A stretch of DNA of 64,000 nucleotides from Bacteroidota bacterium (GCA_018266875.1 JAFDZR010000013.1:1-64000); one strand, 5' to 3'. Counted from the stretch's first letter, positions 26,093 to 35,257 are shown. Notes: a model not told the origin generated them from the letters alone. A program made the numbers and translations.

Positions 26093-27391
26093 ATGAAAAA
26101 AGTATATGTGGGAATGAGCGCTGATCTATTACATCCCGGACATCTTAATATTATTAATGAAGCCAGGAAGCTCGGAGAAGTTACCGTCGGACTGCTTACA
26201 GATAAAGCCATTGCCAGTTACAAAAGACTTCCTGCGCTTACTTTCGAACAGCGTGAATTAATAATAAAGAACATAAAGGGAGTGGAGAATGTGATTCCGC
26301 AGGAAACCCTGGACTATGTTCCGAATCTGGAAAAACTGAAACCGGATTTTGTGGTTCACGGAGACGACTGGAAGGATGGTGTTCAGAAGCAGACAAGGCA
26401 AAGGGTTATTGAAACTTTGAGAAAATGGGGAGGCGAACTTGTTGAGATAGGATATACTAAGGGAATCTCCTCAACTCAGCTTAATCAGAGCATTAAGGAG
26501 ATCGGAACTACTCCGGACATAAGGATGAAGAAGCTGAAAAGACTGATGGATGCAAAGCCGCTGATAAGAATACTTGAAGCTCACAACGGACTTACCGGGC
26601 TGATAATTGAAAACGTTGTTTCGAAAAGAAACAATGTAAACGTCGAATTTGACGGAATGTGGCTGAGCAGTCTTACTGATTCTTCGGCAAAGGGAAAACC
26701 CGACACTGAGGCGGTTGACCTTACAGCCAGACTGCATACGCTGAATGATATAATGGAAGTTACTACGAAACCTGTTATCTATGACGGTGATACGGGAGGA
26801 CGAACTGAACATTTTATTTTTACTGTCAGGACGCTCGAAAGACTCGGAGTATCTGCCGTCATAATTGAAGACAAAACGGGATCGAAGAAGAATTCACTGT
26901 TTGGAACTGACGTGGAACAGACTCAGGAATCAATCGGGAATTTTTGTTTCAAGATCAGCTCCGGAAAGAAAGCCAGGGTTACAGATGATTTTATGATAAT
27001 AGCAAGAATCGAAAGTCTGATACTGAAAGCTGGACTTCAGGATGCCCTGAAAAGAGCTGAAGCATATATCGAAGCCGGTGCGGACGGAATTATGATTCAC
27101 AGCAAGGAGAAATCTCCGGATGAAGTGCTTGAGTTTTGTAATGAATATAAAAAATTCGAAAAAAAGGTACCTCTTGTTGCCGTTCCTTCTTCCTACAGTT
27201 CAATTACGGAAACCGAGCTTGAAAATGCAGGAGTAAGCATTGTGATTTACGCCAATCATCTGATCAGAAGCGCTTATCCGGCAATGATGGAAACAGCCAG
27301 GTCAATACTCGAGAACGGAAGATCATTTGAAGCGGATAAAAATATGATGTCGATAAATGAGATTTTGAATTTAATACCCGGCGGGAAATAA
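26093..27391 (+). CDS. aepX: Phosphoenolpyruvate mutase fused to an N-terminal cytidylyltransferase domain
   Basis: A 432-residue two-domain enzyme. The N-terminal domain (1-135) is a TagD/PntC-type nucleotidyltransferase with HPGH at 14-17 and ISST at 125-128. The C-terminal domain (about 150-432) is PEP mutase, with AHNGLTGLI (163-171), DGDTGG (231-236) and the diagnostic [10 protein letters not shown] (259-268). PEP mutase forms the C-P bond of phosphonopyruvate, the first step of nearly all natural phosphonates. The fused domain is common in AepX of capsule loci such as Bacteroides fragilis and could activate a phosphonate as its CMP ester. AepY follows after 2 bases. Confidence 0.95.
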   Translation: MKKVYVGMSADLLHPGHLNIINEARKLGEVTVGLLTDKAIASYKRLPALTFEQRELIIKNIKGVENVIPQETLDYVPNLEKLKPDFVVHGDDWKDGVQKQTRQRVIETLRKWGGELVEIGYTKGISSTQLNQSIKEIGTTPDIRMKKLKRLMDAKPLIRILEAHNGLTGLIIENVVSKRNNVNVEFDGMWLSSLTDSSAKGKPDTEAVDLTARLHTLNDIMEVTTKPVIYDGDTGGRTEHFIFTVRTLERLGVSAVIIEDKTGSKKNSLFGTDVEQTQESIGNFCFKISSGKKARVTDDFMIIARIESLILKAGLQDALKRAEAYIEAGADGIMIHSKEKSPDEVLEFCNEYKKFEKKVPLVAVPSSYSSITETELENAGVSIVIYANHLIRSAYPAMMETARSILENGRSFEADKNMMSINEILNLIPGGK

Positions 27392-27393
27392 AA

Positions 27394-28518
27394 ATGAAAC
27401 CGGAAAATATATTTGACATATTTTCGGAACTTGGTATAAATTTTTATACCGGCGTTCCTGATTCACTTCTTAAAAATTTCTGCTCGTATGTGAATGACAA
27501 AGTATCTGTAAAGGATCATATTATCAGCACAAATGAAGGTTCTGCCGTTGCGCTTGCTTCAGGTCATTACCTTGCAACGGGAAAACCTGCGCTGGTATAC
27601 ATGCAGAATTCCGGTTTCGGGAATGCAGTTAATCCAGTCCTTTCGCTTGCAGATCCTGAAGTTTACGGAATCCCAATGATGCTGATGATTGGCTGGCGGG
27701 GGGAACCCGGAAAGAAAGACGAGCCGCAGCATATAAAACAGGGAAGAGTTCTTATCGATATGATCAGGTCTATGGAAATTCCATACAGGATTTTCAGCAA
27801 ACAATCCTCTGATCCGGAAAAGGACATAAGGGAATTATTTGAAATATCGGTTTCAAAAAACTGTCCGGTGGCATTGGTTGTTTCTGAAGGATTCTTTGAA
27901 AGTTATTCTCCGAAAACCGGTATTGAAAATACCTATCCAGTCAGCAGGGAAAAAGCTATAAGTATCATACTGGATTCGATCGGAAAAAATGAAATTATTA
28001 TTTCCACAACGGGCAAGACATCAAGAGAACTTTTTGAAACGAGGAAGTCGGAAAAGGCAGGACATGATAAGGATTTTCTTACGGTTGGTTCGATGGGTCA
28101 CTGTTCGCAGATAGCGCTAGGAATTGCGTTAAACAAAAGAGATAAAAATATTTTTATACTCGACGGCGACGGTGCTGTATTGATGCATATGGGAGCGCTT
28201 GCAGTAATAGGCACTCAGGCACCCGGGAATATCAGGCATATTATACTTAATAACGGCGCTCATGAATCGGTAGGCGGTCAGCCGACTGCAGGTTTCGGTA
28301 TAAGTTTTACTGAAATTGCTGATGCATGCGGTTATACTATGTGTCTGCTTGCGGAAACCGAAGAGCAGATCAGAGCCGAGGCGGAAGTCCTGAAGAATGC
28401 AAAGGGACCGGCTTTGCTTGAGATAAGAATAAACAAAAATTCAAGGTCCGATCTCGGAAGACCGGATTCTTCCCCCGCTGAAAATAAAAAACTTTTAATG
28501 GACAGGTTAAGATCATGA
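27394..28518 (+). CDS. aepY: Phosphonopyruvate decarboxylase
   Basis: A 374-residue thiamine-diphosphate enzyme. The N-terminal FYTGVPDSLLKNF is characteristic of the family, NEGSAVALASGHYLATG (about residues 49-65) holds the cofactor-activating Glu, and the ThDP-binding GDG...NN motif spans about 256-288 (GDGAVLMHMG to IILNN). NGAHESVGGQPT is also typical. It makes phosphonoacetaldehyde from phosphonopyruvate and so pulls the unfavourable PEP mutase reaction forward. It overlaps the next dehydrogenase by four bases (ATGA), so the pathway enzymes are translationally coupled. Confidence 0.95.
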   Translation: MKPENIFDIFSELGINFYTGVPDSLLKNFCSYVNDKVSVKDHIISTNEGSAVALASGHYLATGKPALVYMQNSGFGNAVNPVLSLADPEVYGIPMMLMIGWRGEPGKKDEPQHIKQGRVLIDMIRSMEIPYRIFSKQSSDPEKDIRELFEISVSKNCPVALVVSEGFFESYSPKTGIENTYPVSREKAISIILDSIGKNEIIISTTGKTSRELFETRKSEKAGHDKDFLTVGSMGHCSQIALGIALNKRDKNIFILDGDGAVLMHMGALAVIGTQAPGNIRHIILNNGAHESVGGQPTAGFGISFTEIADACGYTMCLLAETEEQIRAEAEVLKNAKGPALLEIRINKNSRSDLGRPDSSPAENKKLLMDRLRS

Positions 28519-29654
28519 AGCAGAAAATTATTTTTGGTAACGGAAAGATAAATGAAATACCCGGACTGATAGATGAGAGAATAGTCAAAAGAATATTCCT
28601 TGTCACGGGTAAAAGATCATTTGAACTTTCTGGAGCAAAGAAAAAAACTGAAATAATAAAAAATAATTTTCAGACGTTTCATTATGAAACAACGGGAGAA
28701 TATCCAAAGATAGAGGAAATTGTAAAAGGGATCAGATATTTCAATGAATCGGATATTGATCTTGTCCTGGCTGTTGGCGGCGGAAATGTCATTGATACTG
28801 CCAAGTCAATAAATATCTTAGCGGCTCATTCCGATGAACCGGAGGATATAATTTCAGGAAAGAAAAAAATTTCCTTCAAGGGGAAAGAACTTATCGCTGT
28901 TCCCACTACGGCCGGATCAGGAAGCGAGTCAACACACTTTGCTGTTGTATATTCGGGTATACATAAGTTTTCAATAGCAGATGAATTCATACTGCCGGAT
29001 ACTGCAGTGATAGATCCCAAACTCACGTACAGTCTTGACAGCAAAACAACTGCCGTAACGGGGATTGATGCATTCAGCCAGGCGCTGGAATCTTACTGGG
29101 CGGTCGGTTCAACTTCAGAGTCAAGAAAATATTCCGCAGAAGCTATAGAACTGATCCTGAAGTTTCTGCCGAAATCTGTTAATGAACCTGATGAAGAATC
29201 AAGAGAGAATATGTGCCGTGCATCAAATCTTGCGGGAAGAGCGATCAACATTGCCAAGACCACAGCTCCTCATGCTTTGTCATATGCGATGACATCTCAT
29301 TTCGGAATATCACATGGTCAGGCTGTATGTGTAACATTGCCGGAATTTCTTGAATTTAATTACGGACTTTCTGATGGGAATAAGGCGGACAGACTTGAAA
29401 TAGAAAATTATTTTTCGGAAATGAAGGAGCTTACTGAATTATTCGGATGTAAGGACATTCCTGAAGTAAAAATCAAAATCAGGGAATTTATAAAGAGTAT
29501 CGGATTAAAAACCACATTATCCGAGCTAGGAATTAAAAATTCGGAAGATCTTAACATTATCCTCAAAAACGTAAATGCCGAAAGACTTGGAAATAATCCA
29601 AGGAAAATTTCAGCGGCTGAAATGGAAAAGATCCTGCAGAAAATTCTTATTTGA
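28515..29654 (+). CDS. Iron-type alcohol dehydrogenase, probable phosphonoacetaldehyde reductase
   Basis: A 379-residue group III (Fe-dependent) alcohol dehydrogenase. It has GGGNVIDTAKS (about residues 88-98), GIDAFSQALESYW (about 183-195), and PHALSYAMTSHFGISHGQAV (about 252-271) with two metal-ligand His. In FucO-type enzymes the D-x3-H motif holds a ligand His; here it is Gln (DAFSQ), which I recall as usual in the PhpC-like phosphonoacetaldehyde reductases. Placed right after aepX-aepY, it probably reduces phosphonoacetaldehyde to 2-hydroxyethylphosphonate. No PhnW-type transaminase is nearby, which argues against aminoethylphosphonate as the product. Confidence 0.85.
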   Translation: MKQKIIFGNGKINEIPGLIDERIVKRIFLVTGKRSFELSGAKKKTEIIKNNFQTFHYETTGEYPKIEEIVKGIRYFNESDIDLVLAVGGGNVIDTAKSINILAAHSDEPEDIISGKKKISFKGKELIAVPTTAGSGSESTHFAVVYSGIHKFSIADEFILPDTAVIDPKLTYSLDSKTTAVTGIDAFSQALESYWAVGSTSESRKYSAEAIELILKFLPKSVNEPDEESRENMCRASNLAGRAINIAKTTAPHALSYAMTSHFGISHGQAVCVTLPEFLEFNYGLSDGNKADRLEIENYFSEMKELTELFGCKDIPEVKIKIREFIKSIGLKTTLSELGIKNSEDLNIILKNVNAERLGNNPRKISAAEMEKILQKILI

Positions 29655-30850
29655 GTAAATCAGATATTAAAGGAACGGGATTGTTTAAAATAAAATCCGG
29701 CATGTTCCTTGATAAATTAATGGGAAAGAAAATTATGATCCTGGATATAGAGGAGCTTTCATTTATTCCTTATATCCTGCCGGTTTACAATTCTCTCAGA
29801 AGTAAAACAGACAAAATTTCATATTATATTTCAACACATTATCCCGGGGCATCGGATCTCAGCGTTTTTGAAATTCCGGCGGAAAAACATTTCAGTGTAA
29901 TTTATAACAAACAACTTTCTCAGGCGGATTTGTTTTTATCTCCTCATATATACGGGACAGGAAATGAGAACACTCTCAGAGTCCATATAAATCACAATCA
30001 GCCGGTGAAGTATCAGTCATACATGAAGAGAGATTTCATAAACTTTGATGTTCATTTTCTAACAAGTCCTCTGCACAGGGAACAGACTGAAAACACCATA
30101 AAAAATTATTCGCTCGAAAATTTGAATATAAGATTATTCGACATCGGATATTCAAAGTCAGATGATCTGCTGAACGGAAAATATGACAGAAAAAAAATAC
30201 TGGAGGATCTGGGACTTGATGTAAACAAAAAGACATTGCTCTACGCTCCTTCCTGGGATGAGGGACTTTCGCTCAGGTCATTCGGGGAAGAAGTAATCGA
30301 AGAGCTGCTGAAGATAGAAAATACAAACCTAATCGTAAAGCTTCATCCGATTAGTTACTGTCCACCTGACGGACCGAATTATGAATTTTACACAGGCGGA
30401 ATTAACTGGATAGAAAGACTTTCAAAGTTTGAAAAGCATATTAACTTCAGACATGTAACTTCCGGAAAGACCGATCCTCTGCTTGCAGCCGCAGATGTTA
30501 TGATAACGGATCTCAGCAGCGTAGCACTGGAATTCATAATACTGGACAGACCTGTAATTTACATTGAATGTCCTGAGTTTTTTAAAAGAGTCCTGAAAGA
30601 AACATATTCCGGATTCGGAGAGACGACTGAAGAATTTGTAAAGAACGATCCTAAAGCCAACGCAGGAAGACATACGGGAATAGTGGCAGAAGATACCGGT
30701 AAATTAAAAGAAGCAGTGGAAAGAGCATTGAATAATCCGGGTGAATTCTCGGAAAAGAGAAAAGAACTGACTGCAAAACTTACATACAATTACGGCAGAG
30801 CTTCCGATGCTGCCTCCGGCAAGCTGATCGAATTACTTGATCTGAAATGA
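29651..30850 (+). CDS. CDP-glycerol glycerophosphotransferase-like protein (TagB/TagF family)
   Basis: A 399-residue GT-B-like transferase with LLYAPSWDEG (about residues 196-205), LIVKLHPIS (about 227-235) and VMITDLSSVALEF (about 282-294), the standard HP and TDxSS motifs of the TagB/TagF family. Known members transfer an alditol phosphate from a CDP donor. Here it overlaps the phosphonoacetaldehyde reductase-like gene (TTGA) and may move a CMP-activated phosphonate onto the glycan, using the nucleotidyl product of the AepX N-terminal domain. The biochemical role is a hypothesis; the family call is good. Confidence 0.8.
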   Translation: MSKSDIKGTGLFKIKSGMFLDKLMGKKIMILDIEELSFIPYILPVYNSLRSKTDKISYYISTHYPGASDLSVFEIPAEKHFSVIYNKQLSQADLFLSPHIYGTGNENTLRVHINHNQPVKYQSYMKRDFINFDVHFLTSPLHREQTENTIKNYSLENLNIRLFDIGYSKSDDLLNGKYDRKKILEDLGLDVNKKTLLYAPSWDEGLSLRSFGEEVIEELLKIENTNLIVKLHPISYCPPDGPNYEFYTGGINWIERLSKFEKHINFRHVTSGKTDPLLAAADVMITDLSSVALEFIILDRPVIYIECPEFFKRVLKETYSGFGETTEEFVKNDPKANAGRHTGIVAEDTGKLKEAVERALNNPGEFSEKRKELTAKLTYNYGRASDAASGKLIELLDLK

Positions 30851-31656
30851 AAGAAAAAAATCCTGATAACAGCAAAGACAGATTGATACAAGAACTGGCG
30901 ACATGGTGGAACAAAAGCGGACTGGAAAAAGGAGATGTTGCTCTTGTCCACAGTTCACTGTCAGCATTTTTAAAATATTTAAAATCTTCAGACAGGCCTG
31001 CTGCTCCGGCTGACATTCTGGAGTCTCTTATCCTTGCTGCAGGAGAAAAAGGAACTTTGATCTTTCCCACTTACAATTTCGGCTTCACAAGAGGTGAGAC
31101 TTTTGACATCATGAACACTAAGTCTGAAACCGGCGCGCTTACTGAAGCTGCAAGACTTCATAAAGATTCAAAAAGAACCGGTCATCCGCTGTTCTCTTTT
31201 GCAGTGATCGGAGCTTTGAAGGATGAGATTGGGGATCTTAACAATAAAAGCGCATTCGGCAAAGATTCGCCATTTGCGAAATTAATGGAACATGACGGGA
31301 AAATAGCGGCTCTGGACGTCGCCGGAGAATTCTGCATGACATTTTATCATTACGTAGAGGAATGTGAAAACGCGCCGAACAGATTTTTTAAGACATTCAG
31401 AGGAAAATATATTGACCGTTTCGGGGAAGAAAGTGAAAGAGAATATATTCAGTATTCGAGGAAACTGGATTTGGGTGTGGAGACTGATGTAAAGCCGATG
31501 GAAGAATATTTATGGTCAAAGGGTTTGTATTCCGGAAGCAGACCGGGTGAAGGCACAAGACTTCACGTGATCAGAGCAAAAACTGTTTATGAAGAAGCTG
31601 CTGCATTCATAAGGAGCGGAAGATCTGAAGGAATGCTTTATAAAATTTCAAAATAA
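30847..31656 (+). CDS. AAC(3)-family N-acetyltransferase
   Basis: A 269-residue member of the aminoglycoside 3-N-acetyltransferase fold. Family features are GDVALVHSSLSAF (about residues 27-39), KGTLIFPTYNF (about 63-73), RTGHPLFSFAVIG (about 110-122) and FYHYVEECENAPNRFFK (about 165-181). In glycan loci these act on amino sugars and have no role in antibiotic resistance. FrbF of the FR-900098 phosphonate pathway is a family member, so an amine on the phosphonate-bearing unit is a possible substrate. It overlaps the TagB-like gene by four bases and is followed after 4 bases by a DUF4910 protein. Confidence 0.85.
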   Translation: MKEKNPDNSKDRLIQELATWWNKSGLEKGDVALVHSSLSAFLKYLKSSDRPAAPADILESLILAAGEKGTLIFPTYNFGFTRGETFDIMNTKSETGALTEAARLHKDSKRTGHPLFSFAVIGALKDEIGDLNNKSAFGKDSPFAKLMEHDGKIAALDVAGEFCMTFYHYVEECENAPNRFFKTFRGKYIDRFGEESEREYIQYSRKLDLGVETDVKPMEEYLWSKGLYSGSRPGEGTRLHVIRAKTVYEEAAAFIRSGRSEGMLYKISK

Positions 31657-31660
31657 GAAT

Positions 31661-32965
31661 TTGCAGAAAAAACTTGAGAAATATTTCGATCTGCTCTGGC
31701 CGATCTGCAGAAGTCTGACCGGAGATGGAAACAGGGAGACACTGAAAATACTTTCTGAGATAGTCGATCTGAAAATATCAGAGATACCTTCCGGGCAGGA
31801 ATGTTTTGACTGGACTGTCCCTGATGAATGGAATGTAAAAGATGCATGGATAAAAGACAGTAAGGGAAAGAAAATTATTGATTTCAGAAAAAACAATCTT
31901 CACCTGCTCGGATATTCGGAAGCTTTCAGAGGGAAATTAAAACTTAAGGAACTCAGAGAACATCTTTATTCAATCCCGGAACAGCCCAATGTAATTCCTT
32001 ATCTGACATCATATTACAAACCGCGGTGGGGATTCTGCATTTCGCATAAGCAGATGAGAAAACTCAGGGAAGATGATTATGAAGTCTGCATTGATTCAGT
32101 AAAAGACCCTGAAGGTTCCATGACAATTGCGGAAGCTGTACTGCCCGGTAAATCGAAAAAAGAAATTCTCCTGTCAACCTATATCTGCCATCCATCAATG
32201 GCAAACAATGAACTCTCAGGTCCTCTTGTAACTTCATTCATATATGAAAAGCTTAAGAAGAAAACCGAAAGAAAATTTACATACAGATTCCTGTTTCTTC
32301 CGGAAACCATCGGCACAATTTACTATCTCTCCGTTCACGGTGAGGAGCTGATGAAAAATCTTCACGCCGGATTCGTTGTAACTTGTATCGGAGACAGGGG
32401 AAATTTCACATATAAAAAAAGCAGAAGGGGAGACACGCCGGCGGATAGAGCAGCTGAACTCGTTCTGAATCAAACTGAAAGAAAATTTATTGTTGAAGAT
32501 TTTTTCCCGACAGGCAGTGACGAAAGACAATACTGCTCTCCGGGATTTAATCTGCCTGTCGGATCTCTGATGCGCACGAGATACGGCAAATACAAACAGT
32601 ATCATACATCCGCTGATAACAGGAAATTCATTTCTTTTAAAAAGATGGAGGAGTCAGTGGAAAAATATATTGAAATCATTAATACGCTTGAGAATAACGG
32701 AACATATGTAAATACCCTGCCTTACTGCGAACCTCAGCTTGGAAAAAGGGATCTGTATCCGACATTGGGTTCGCAGAAAGATACTACAGAATTCGTAAAC
32801 TCAATAATGTGGGTGCTTAATTTGTCTGACGGTAAGAATGATACAATTGAAATAAGCAGAAGAAGCGGAATAAAATTCGAGATTATAAATGAAGCAGCGC
32901 AGAAGCTTTTTGAAAAAGGGCTTTTGAAAAATTCCGAAAATGAGGATGGTGATGATAATGACTGA
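31661..32965 (+). CDS. DUF4910 peptidase-like zinc protein
   Basis: A 434-residue protein resembling DUF2172/DUF4910 (M28-aminopeptidase-like core with a C-terminal winged helix). CHPSMANNELSG (about residues 176-188), TGSDERQY (about 284-291) and YHTSADN (about 314-320) line up with the metal-binding and catalytic positions of that fold. The last ~60 residues form the wHTH-like part (RSGIKFEIINEAAQKLFEKG). These proteins recur in polysaccharide loci, often near AAC(3)-like genes as here, but their substrate is not established. It starts at TTG. Confidence 0.8.
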   Translation: MQKKLEKYFDLLWPICRSLTGDGNRETLKILSEIVDLKISEIPSGQECFDWTVPDEWNVKDAWIKDSKGKKIIDFRKNNLHLLGYSEAFRGKLKLKELREHLYSIPEQPNVIPYLTSYYKPRWGFCISHKQMRKLREDDYEVCIDSVKDPEGSMTIAEAVLPGKSKKEILLSTYICHPSMANNELSGPLVTSFIYEKLKKKTERKFTYRFLFLPETIGTIYYLSVHGEELMKNLHAGFVVTCIGDRGNFTYKKSRRGDTPADRAAELVLNQTERKFIVEDFFPTGSDERQYCSPGFNLPVGSLMRTRYGKYKQYHTSADNRKFISFKKMEESVEKYIEIINTLENNGTYVNTLPYCEPQLGKRDLYPTLGSQKDTTEFVNSIMWVLNLSDGKNDTIEISRRSGIKFEIINEAAQKLFEKGLLKNSENEDGDDND

Positions 32966-33977
32966 GAGCAGACCGGGTATGACGCACAGGAAATTTTTAA
33001 TAACGGGATTTTCGGGATTCGTCGGAAGAAATTTCACCGAATATCTGAATTCTTCCGGTGAAATTTTCGAAGTGCTTGGAATAGATACAAGAGAGCCTGA
33101 AATTAAGAAAGAAAATTACGGAAATCTGAATATAGATTTTCACAGGGCAGATCTGAGGGACAGGGAAAAACTATGCAAGACAGTGTATAATTTCAAACCT
33201 GATTACATACTGCATCTGGCTTCTTTCAGCAGTGTAGCAGGAAGCTGGCAGAATCCCGGATACAGTTTTCAGAATAATGTAAATATTTTTCTGAATCTTC
33301 TGGAAGCGGTAAAGGTAATCGGTTATCCAAGCAGAATAATTTCGGTCGGCTCATCGGAGGAATACGGTAATGTAAATATTGACGCACTTCCGCTTACGGA
33401 AGAGAATGTCCCCAATCCATCAAGTCCGTTTGGAATTGCCAGACTATCACAGGAGATGCTCGCAAAACTTTATGTGAACGTTCACGGACTCGATATTATA
33501 ATGACAAGATCCTTTAACCATATCGGAGCAGGTCAGAATGAGAATTTCGCAGTGGCATCTTTTGCCAGACAGCTTGTCGAGATAAAATACATTAACAACG
33601 GGGAATTCCTGCTCGCGGGAGACGTAAATATCATCAGGGATTTTATTGACGTAAGGGACGTCGTCAAAGCATATTACAGGTTATTCAAGGAAGGTAAAAA
33701 GGGCGAGGTTTATAATGTATGCAGCGGTCAGGGTATTTCCCTGAAAAATATAATTAATATAATGAGCGAATTACTGAATATGAGAATTACCATAAAGGAA
33801 GACAGGAGTTTGAAAAGACCGAAAGACAATCCGGTAATAATCGGATCAAACAAAAAACTGAAAACGGAAATTCACTGGGAAAATGAAATTCCTATTGAAA
33901 AGAGTCTGCAGGATGTTTTGAATTATTACATCGGAAAAGTTGAACATTCCAAAAGCAGTAATTTTATTGTATCATGA
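32958..33977 (+). CDS. Extended SDR (GDP-mannose dehydratase/RMD-like) with altered YxxxK
   Basis: About 339 residues. TGFSGFVGRNF is the cofactor loop near residue 16, and SVGSSEEYGN and SFNHIGAGQ are typical of GDP-4-keto-6-deoxymannose reductase/dehydratase proteins. The catalytic Tyr-x3-Lys is replaced: the aligned segment reads SSPFGIARLSQEM, with Phe158 and Arg162. Its redox activity may be lost or changed. I prefer ATG 32958 because ATG 32940 would overlap the previous gene by 26 bases; ATG 32979 is also possible, and all three keep the Rossmann strand. It overlaps the second Wzt gene by four bases. Confidence 0.82.
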   Translation: MTESRPGMTHRKFLITGFSGFVGRNFTEYLNSSGEIFEVLGIDTREPEIKKENYGNLNIDFHRADLRDREKLCKTVYNFKPDYILHLASFSSVAGSWQNPGYSFQNNVNIFLNLLEAVKVIGYPSRIISVGSSEEYGNVNIDALPLTEENVPNPSSPFGIARLSQEMLAKLYVNVHGLDIIMTRSFNHIGAGQNENFAVASFARQLVEIKYINNGEFLLAGDVNIIRDFIDVRDVVKAYYRLFKEGKKGEVYNVCSGQGISLKNIINIMSELLNMRITIKEDRSLKRPKDNPVIIGSNKKLKTEIHWENEIPIEKSLQDVLNYYIGKVEHSKSSNFIVS

Positions 33978-35257
33978 GTACAGTGATCAGGGTTGAAAAT
34001 ATTTCAAAACTTTACAAACTCGGAATAATTTCGAGTAAATCCATTGTGCAGGATTTCAGCAGATTTATTGCCCGCATTACAGGAAAAGAAGATCCATTCT
34101 CAAAACTCGGGGAAATAAATGACAGGACAGTAAAGAAAAGTTCAGATTATGTATGGGCATTAAAGGACATTAGCTTTGACGTGAAGGACGGTGAAATTCT
34201 CGGAGTAATAGGAAAAAACGGAGCGGGCAAATCAACTCTTCTGAAAATTCTGTCAAGAGTTACGACTCCTACGAAAGGAAGCATTAAGATAAAAGGCAGG
34301 GTAGCATCACTGCTGGAAGTAGGAACGGGATTTCATCAGGAACTGACAGGCAGGGAAAATATTTTTCTGAACGGCTCCATACTCGGCATGACCAAAGCAG
34401 AGATAAGAAAGAAATTTGACGAGATAGTTGATTTCTCGGGAATTGGAAGTTACATAGACACGCCTGTGAAAAGATATTCATCGGGAATGTATGTCCGTCT
34501 TGCGTTTGCTGTTGCAGCCCATCTGGATCCGGAGATCCTGATTGTAGATGAAGTGCTTGCAGTAGGCGATGCGGAATTTCAGAAAAAATGTCTTGGCAAG
34601 ATGCAGAATGTTTCCGAGCAGGAAGGAAGGACAGTATTATTTGTAAGTCATAACATGGCTATAATGTCAAAGCTCTGCAGTAATGTAATTGTGCTGAAGA
34701 ACGGTCAGGTGGATTTTCCCAAAGGTCCTTCCGAAGATGGTATTCAACATTACATCCTCGACAGGAGAGAGAATGCAGAGATCGATCTAAAGGACAGGAG
34801 GGACAGGACAGGTGAAGGAAAAATCAGATTGATTGATTTCACAATGCTGAATGCAAAAAATGAAAAAATCGATATTGCAATCTCAGGTCAGAAAGTAAAA
34901 TTCAGGATACATTACCGGTGTTTTGAAAATCCTGATCCAAAGAATGTAACAGTTGCGATCGGTATTTCGAGATCGGACGGATTTCTTGTCACTGTTCTTG
35001 GGAATGAAATTTCATCCAGTAAATTTGATTCGATATCCCAGGAAGGATATTTTACATGCGTTCTTGAAAAACTGCCGGTAACTTCCGGGACTTATCTGCT
35101 GAATCTGATCGTATATCAGAACGGAATAAGACAGGACTGGATACAGGAAGCCGCATCCCTGGATGTAGAAGACGGAGATTTTTATAAGACCGGAAAGATC
35201 GTTCCGGCAACTCACAGGAGTGTTCTTCTTGAACATGAGTGGCTTTTAAATGATTAA
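33974..35257 (+). CDS. wzt: Second polysaccharide ABC exporter ATPase (Wzt paralogue)
   Basis: A 427-residue protein with an NBD nearly matching that at 6609: Walker A GKNGAGKST (about residues 80-88), YSSGMYVRL, ILIVDEVLAVGD and FVSHN, and a similar long N-terminal insert. After about residue 265 the C-terminal domain differs from the first copy, as expected for glycan-recognition (Wzt_C) domains of distinct specificity. No permease gene lies beside it, so it probably docks on the Wzm encoded at 5731, either as an alternative or as a heterodimer partner. It is coupled to the altered SDR by an ATGA overlap. Confidence 0.92.
   Translation: MSTVIRVENISKLYKLGIISSKSIVQDFSRFIARITGKEDPFSKLGEINDRTVKKSSDYVWALKDISFDVKDGEILGVIGKNGAGKSTLLKILSRVTTPTKGSIKIKGRVASLLEVGTGFHQELTGRENIFLNGSILGMTKAEIRKKFDEIVDFSGIGSYIDTPVKRYSSGMYVRLAFAVAAHLDPEILIVDEVLAVGDAEFQKKCLGKMQNVSEQEGRTVLFVSHNMAIMSKLCSNVIVLKNGQVDFPKGPSEDGIQHYILDRRENAEIDLKDRRDRTGEGKIRLIDFTMLNAKNEKIDIAISGQKVKFRIHYRCFENPDPKNVTVAIGISRSDGFLVTVLGNEISSSKFDSISQEGYFTCVLEKLPVTSGTYLLNLIVYQNGIRQDWIQEAASLDVEDGDFYKTGKIVPATHRSVLLEHEWLLND

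Noticed and set aside
30847-31656. Aminoglycoside resistance gene
   Set aside because: It belongs to the AAC(3) fold, but its placement inside a glycan operon with coupled neighbours argues for sugar or phosphonate N-acetylation.
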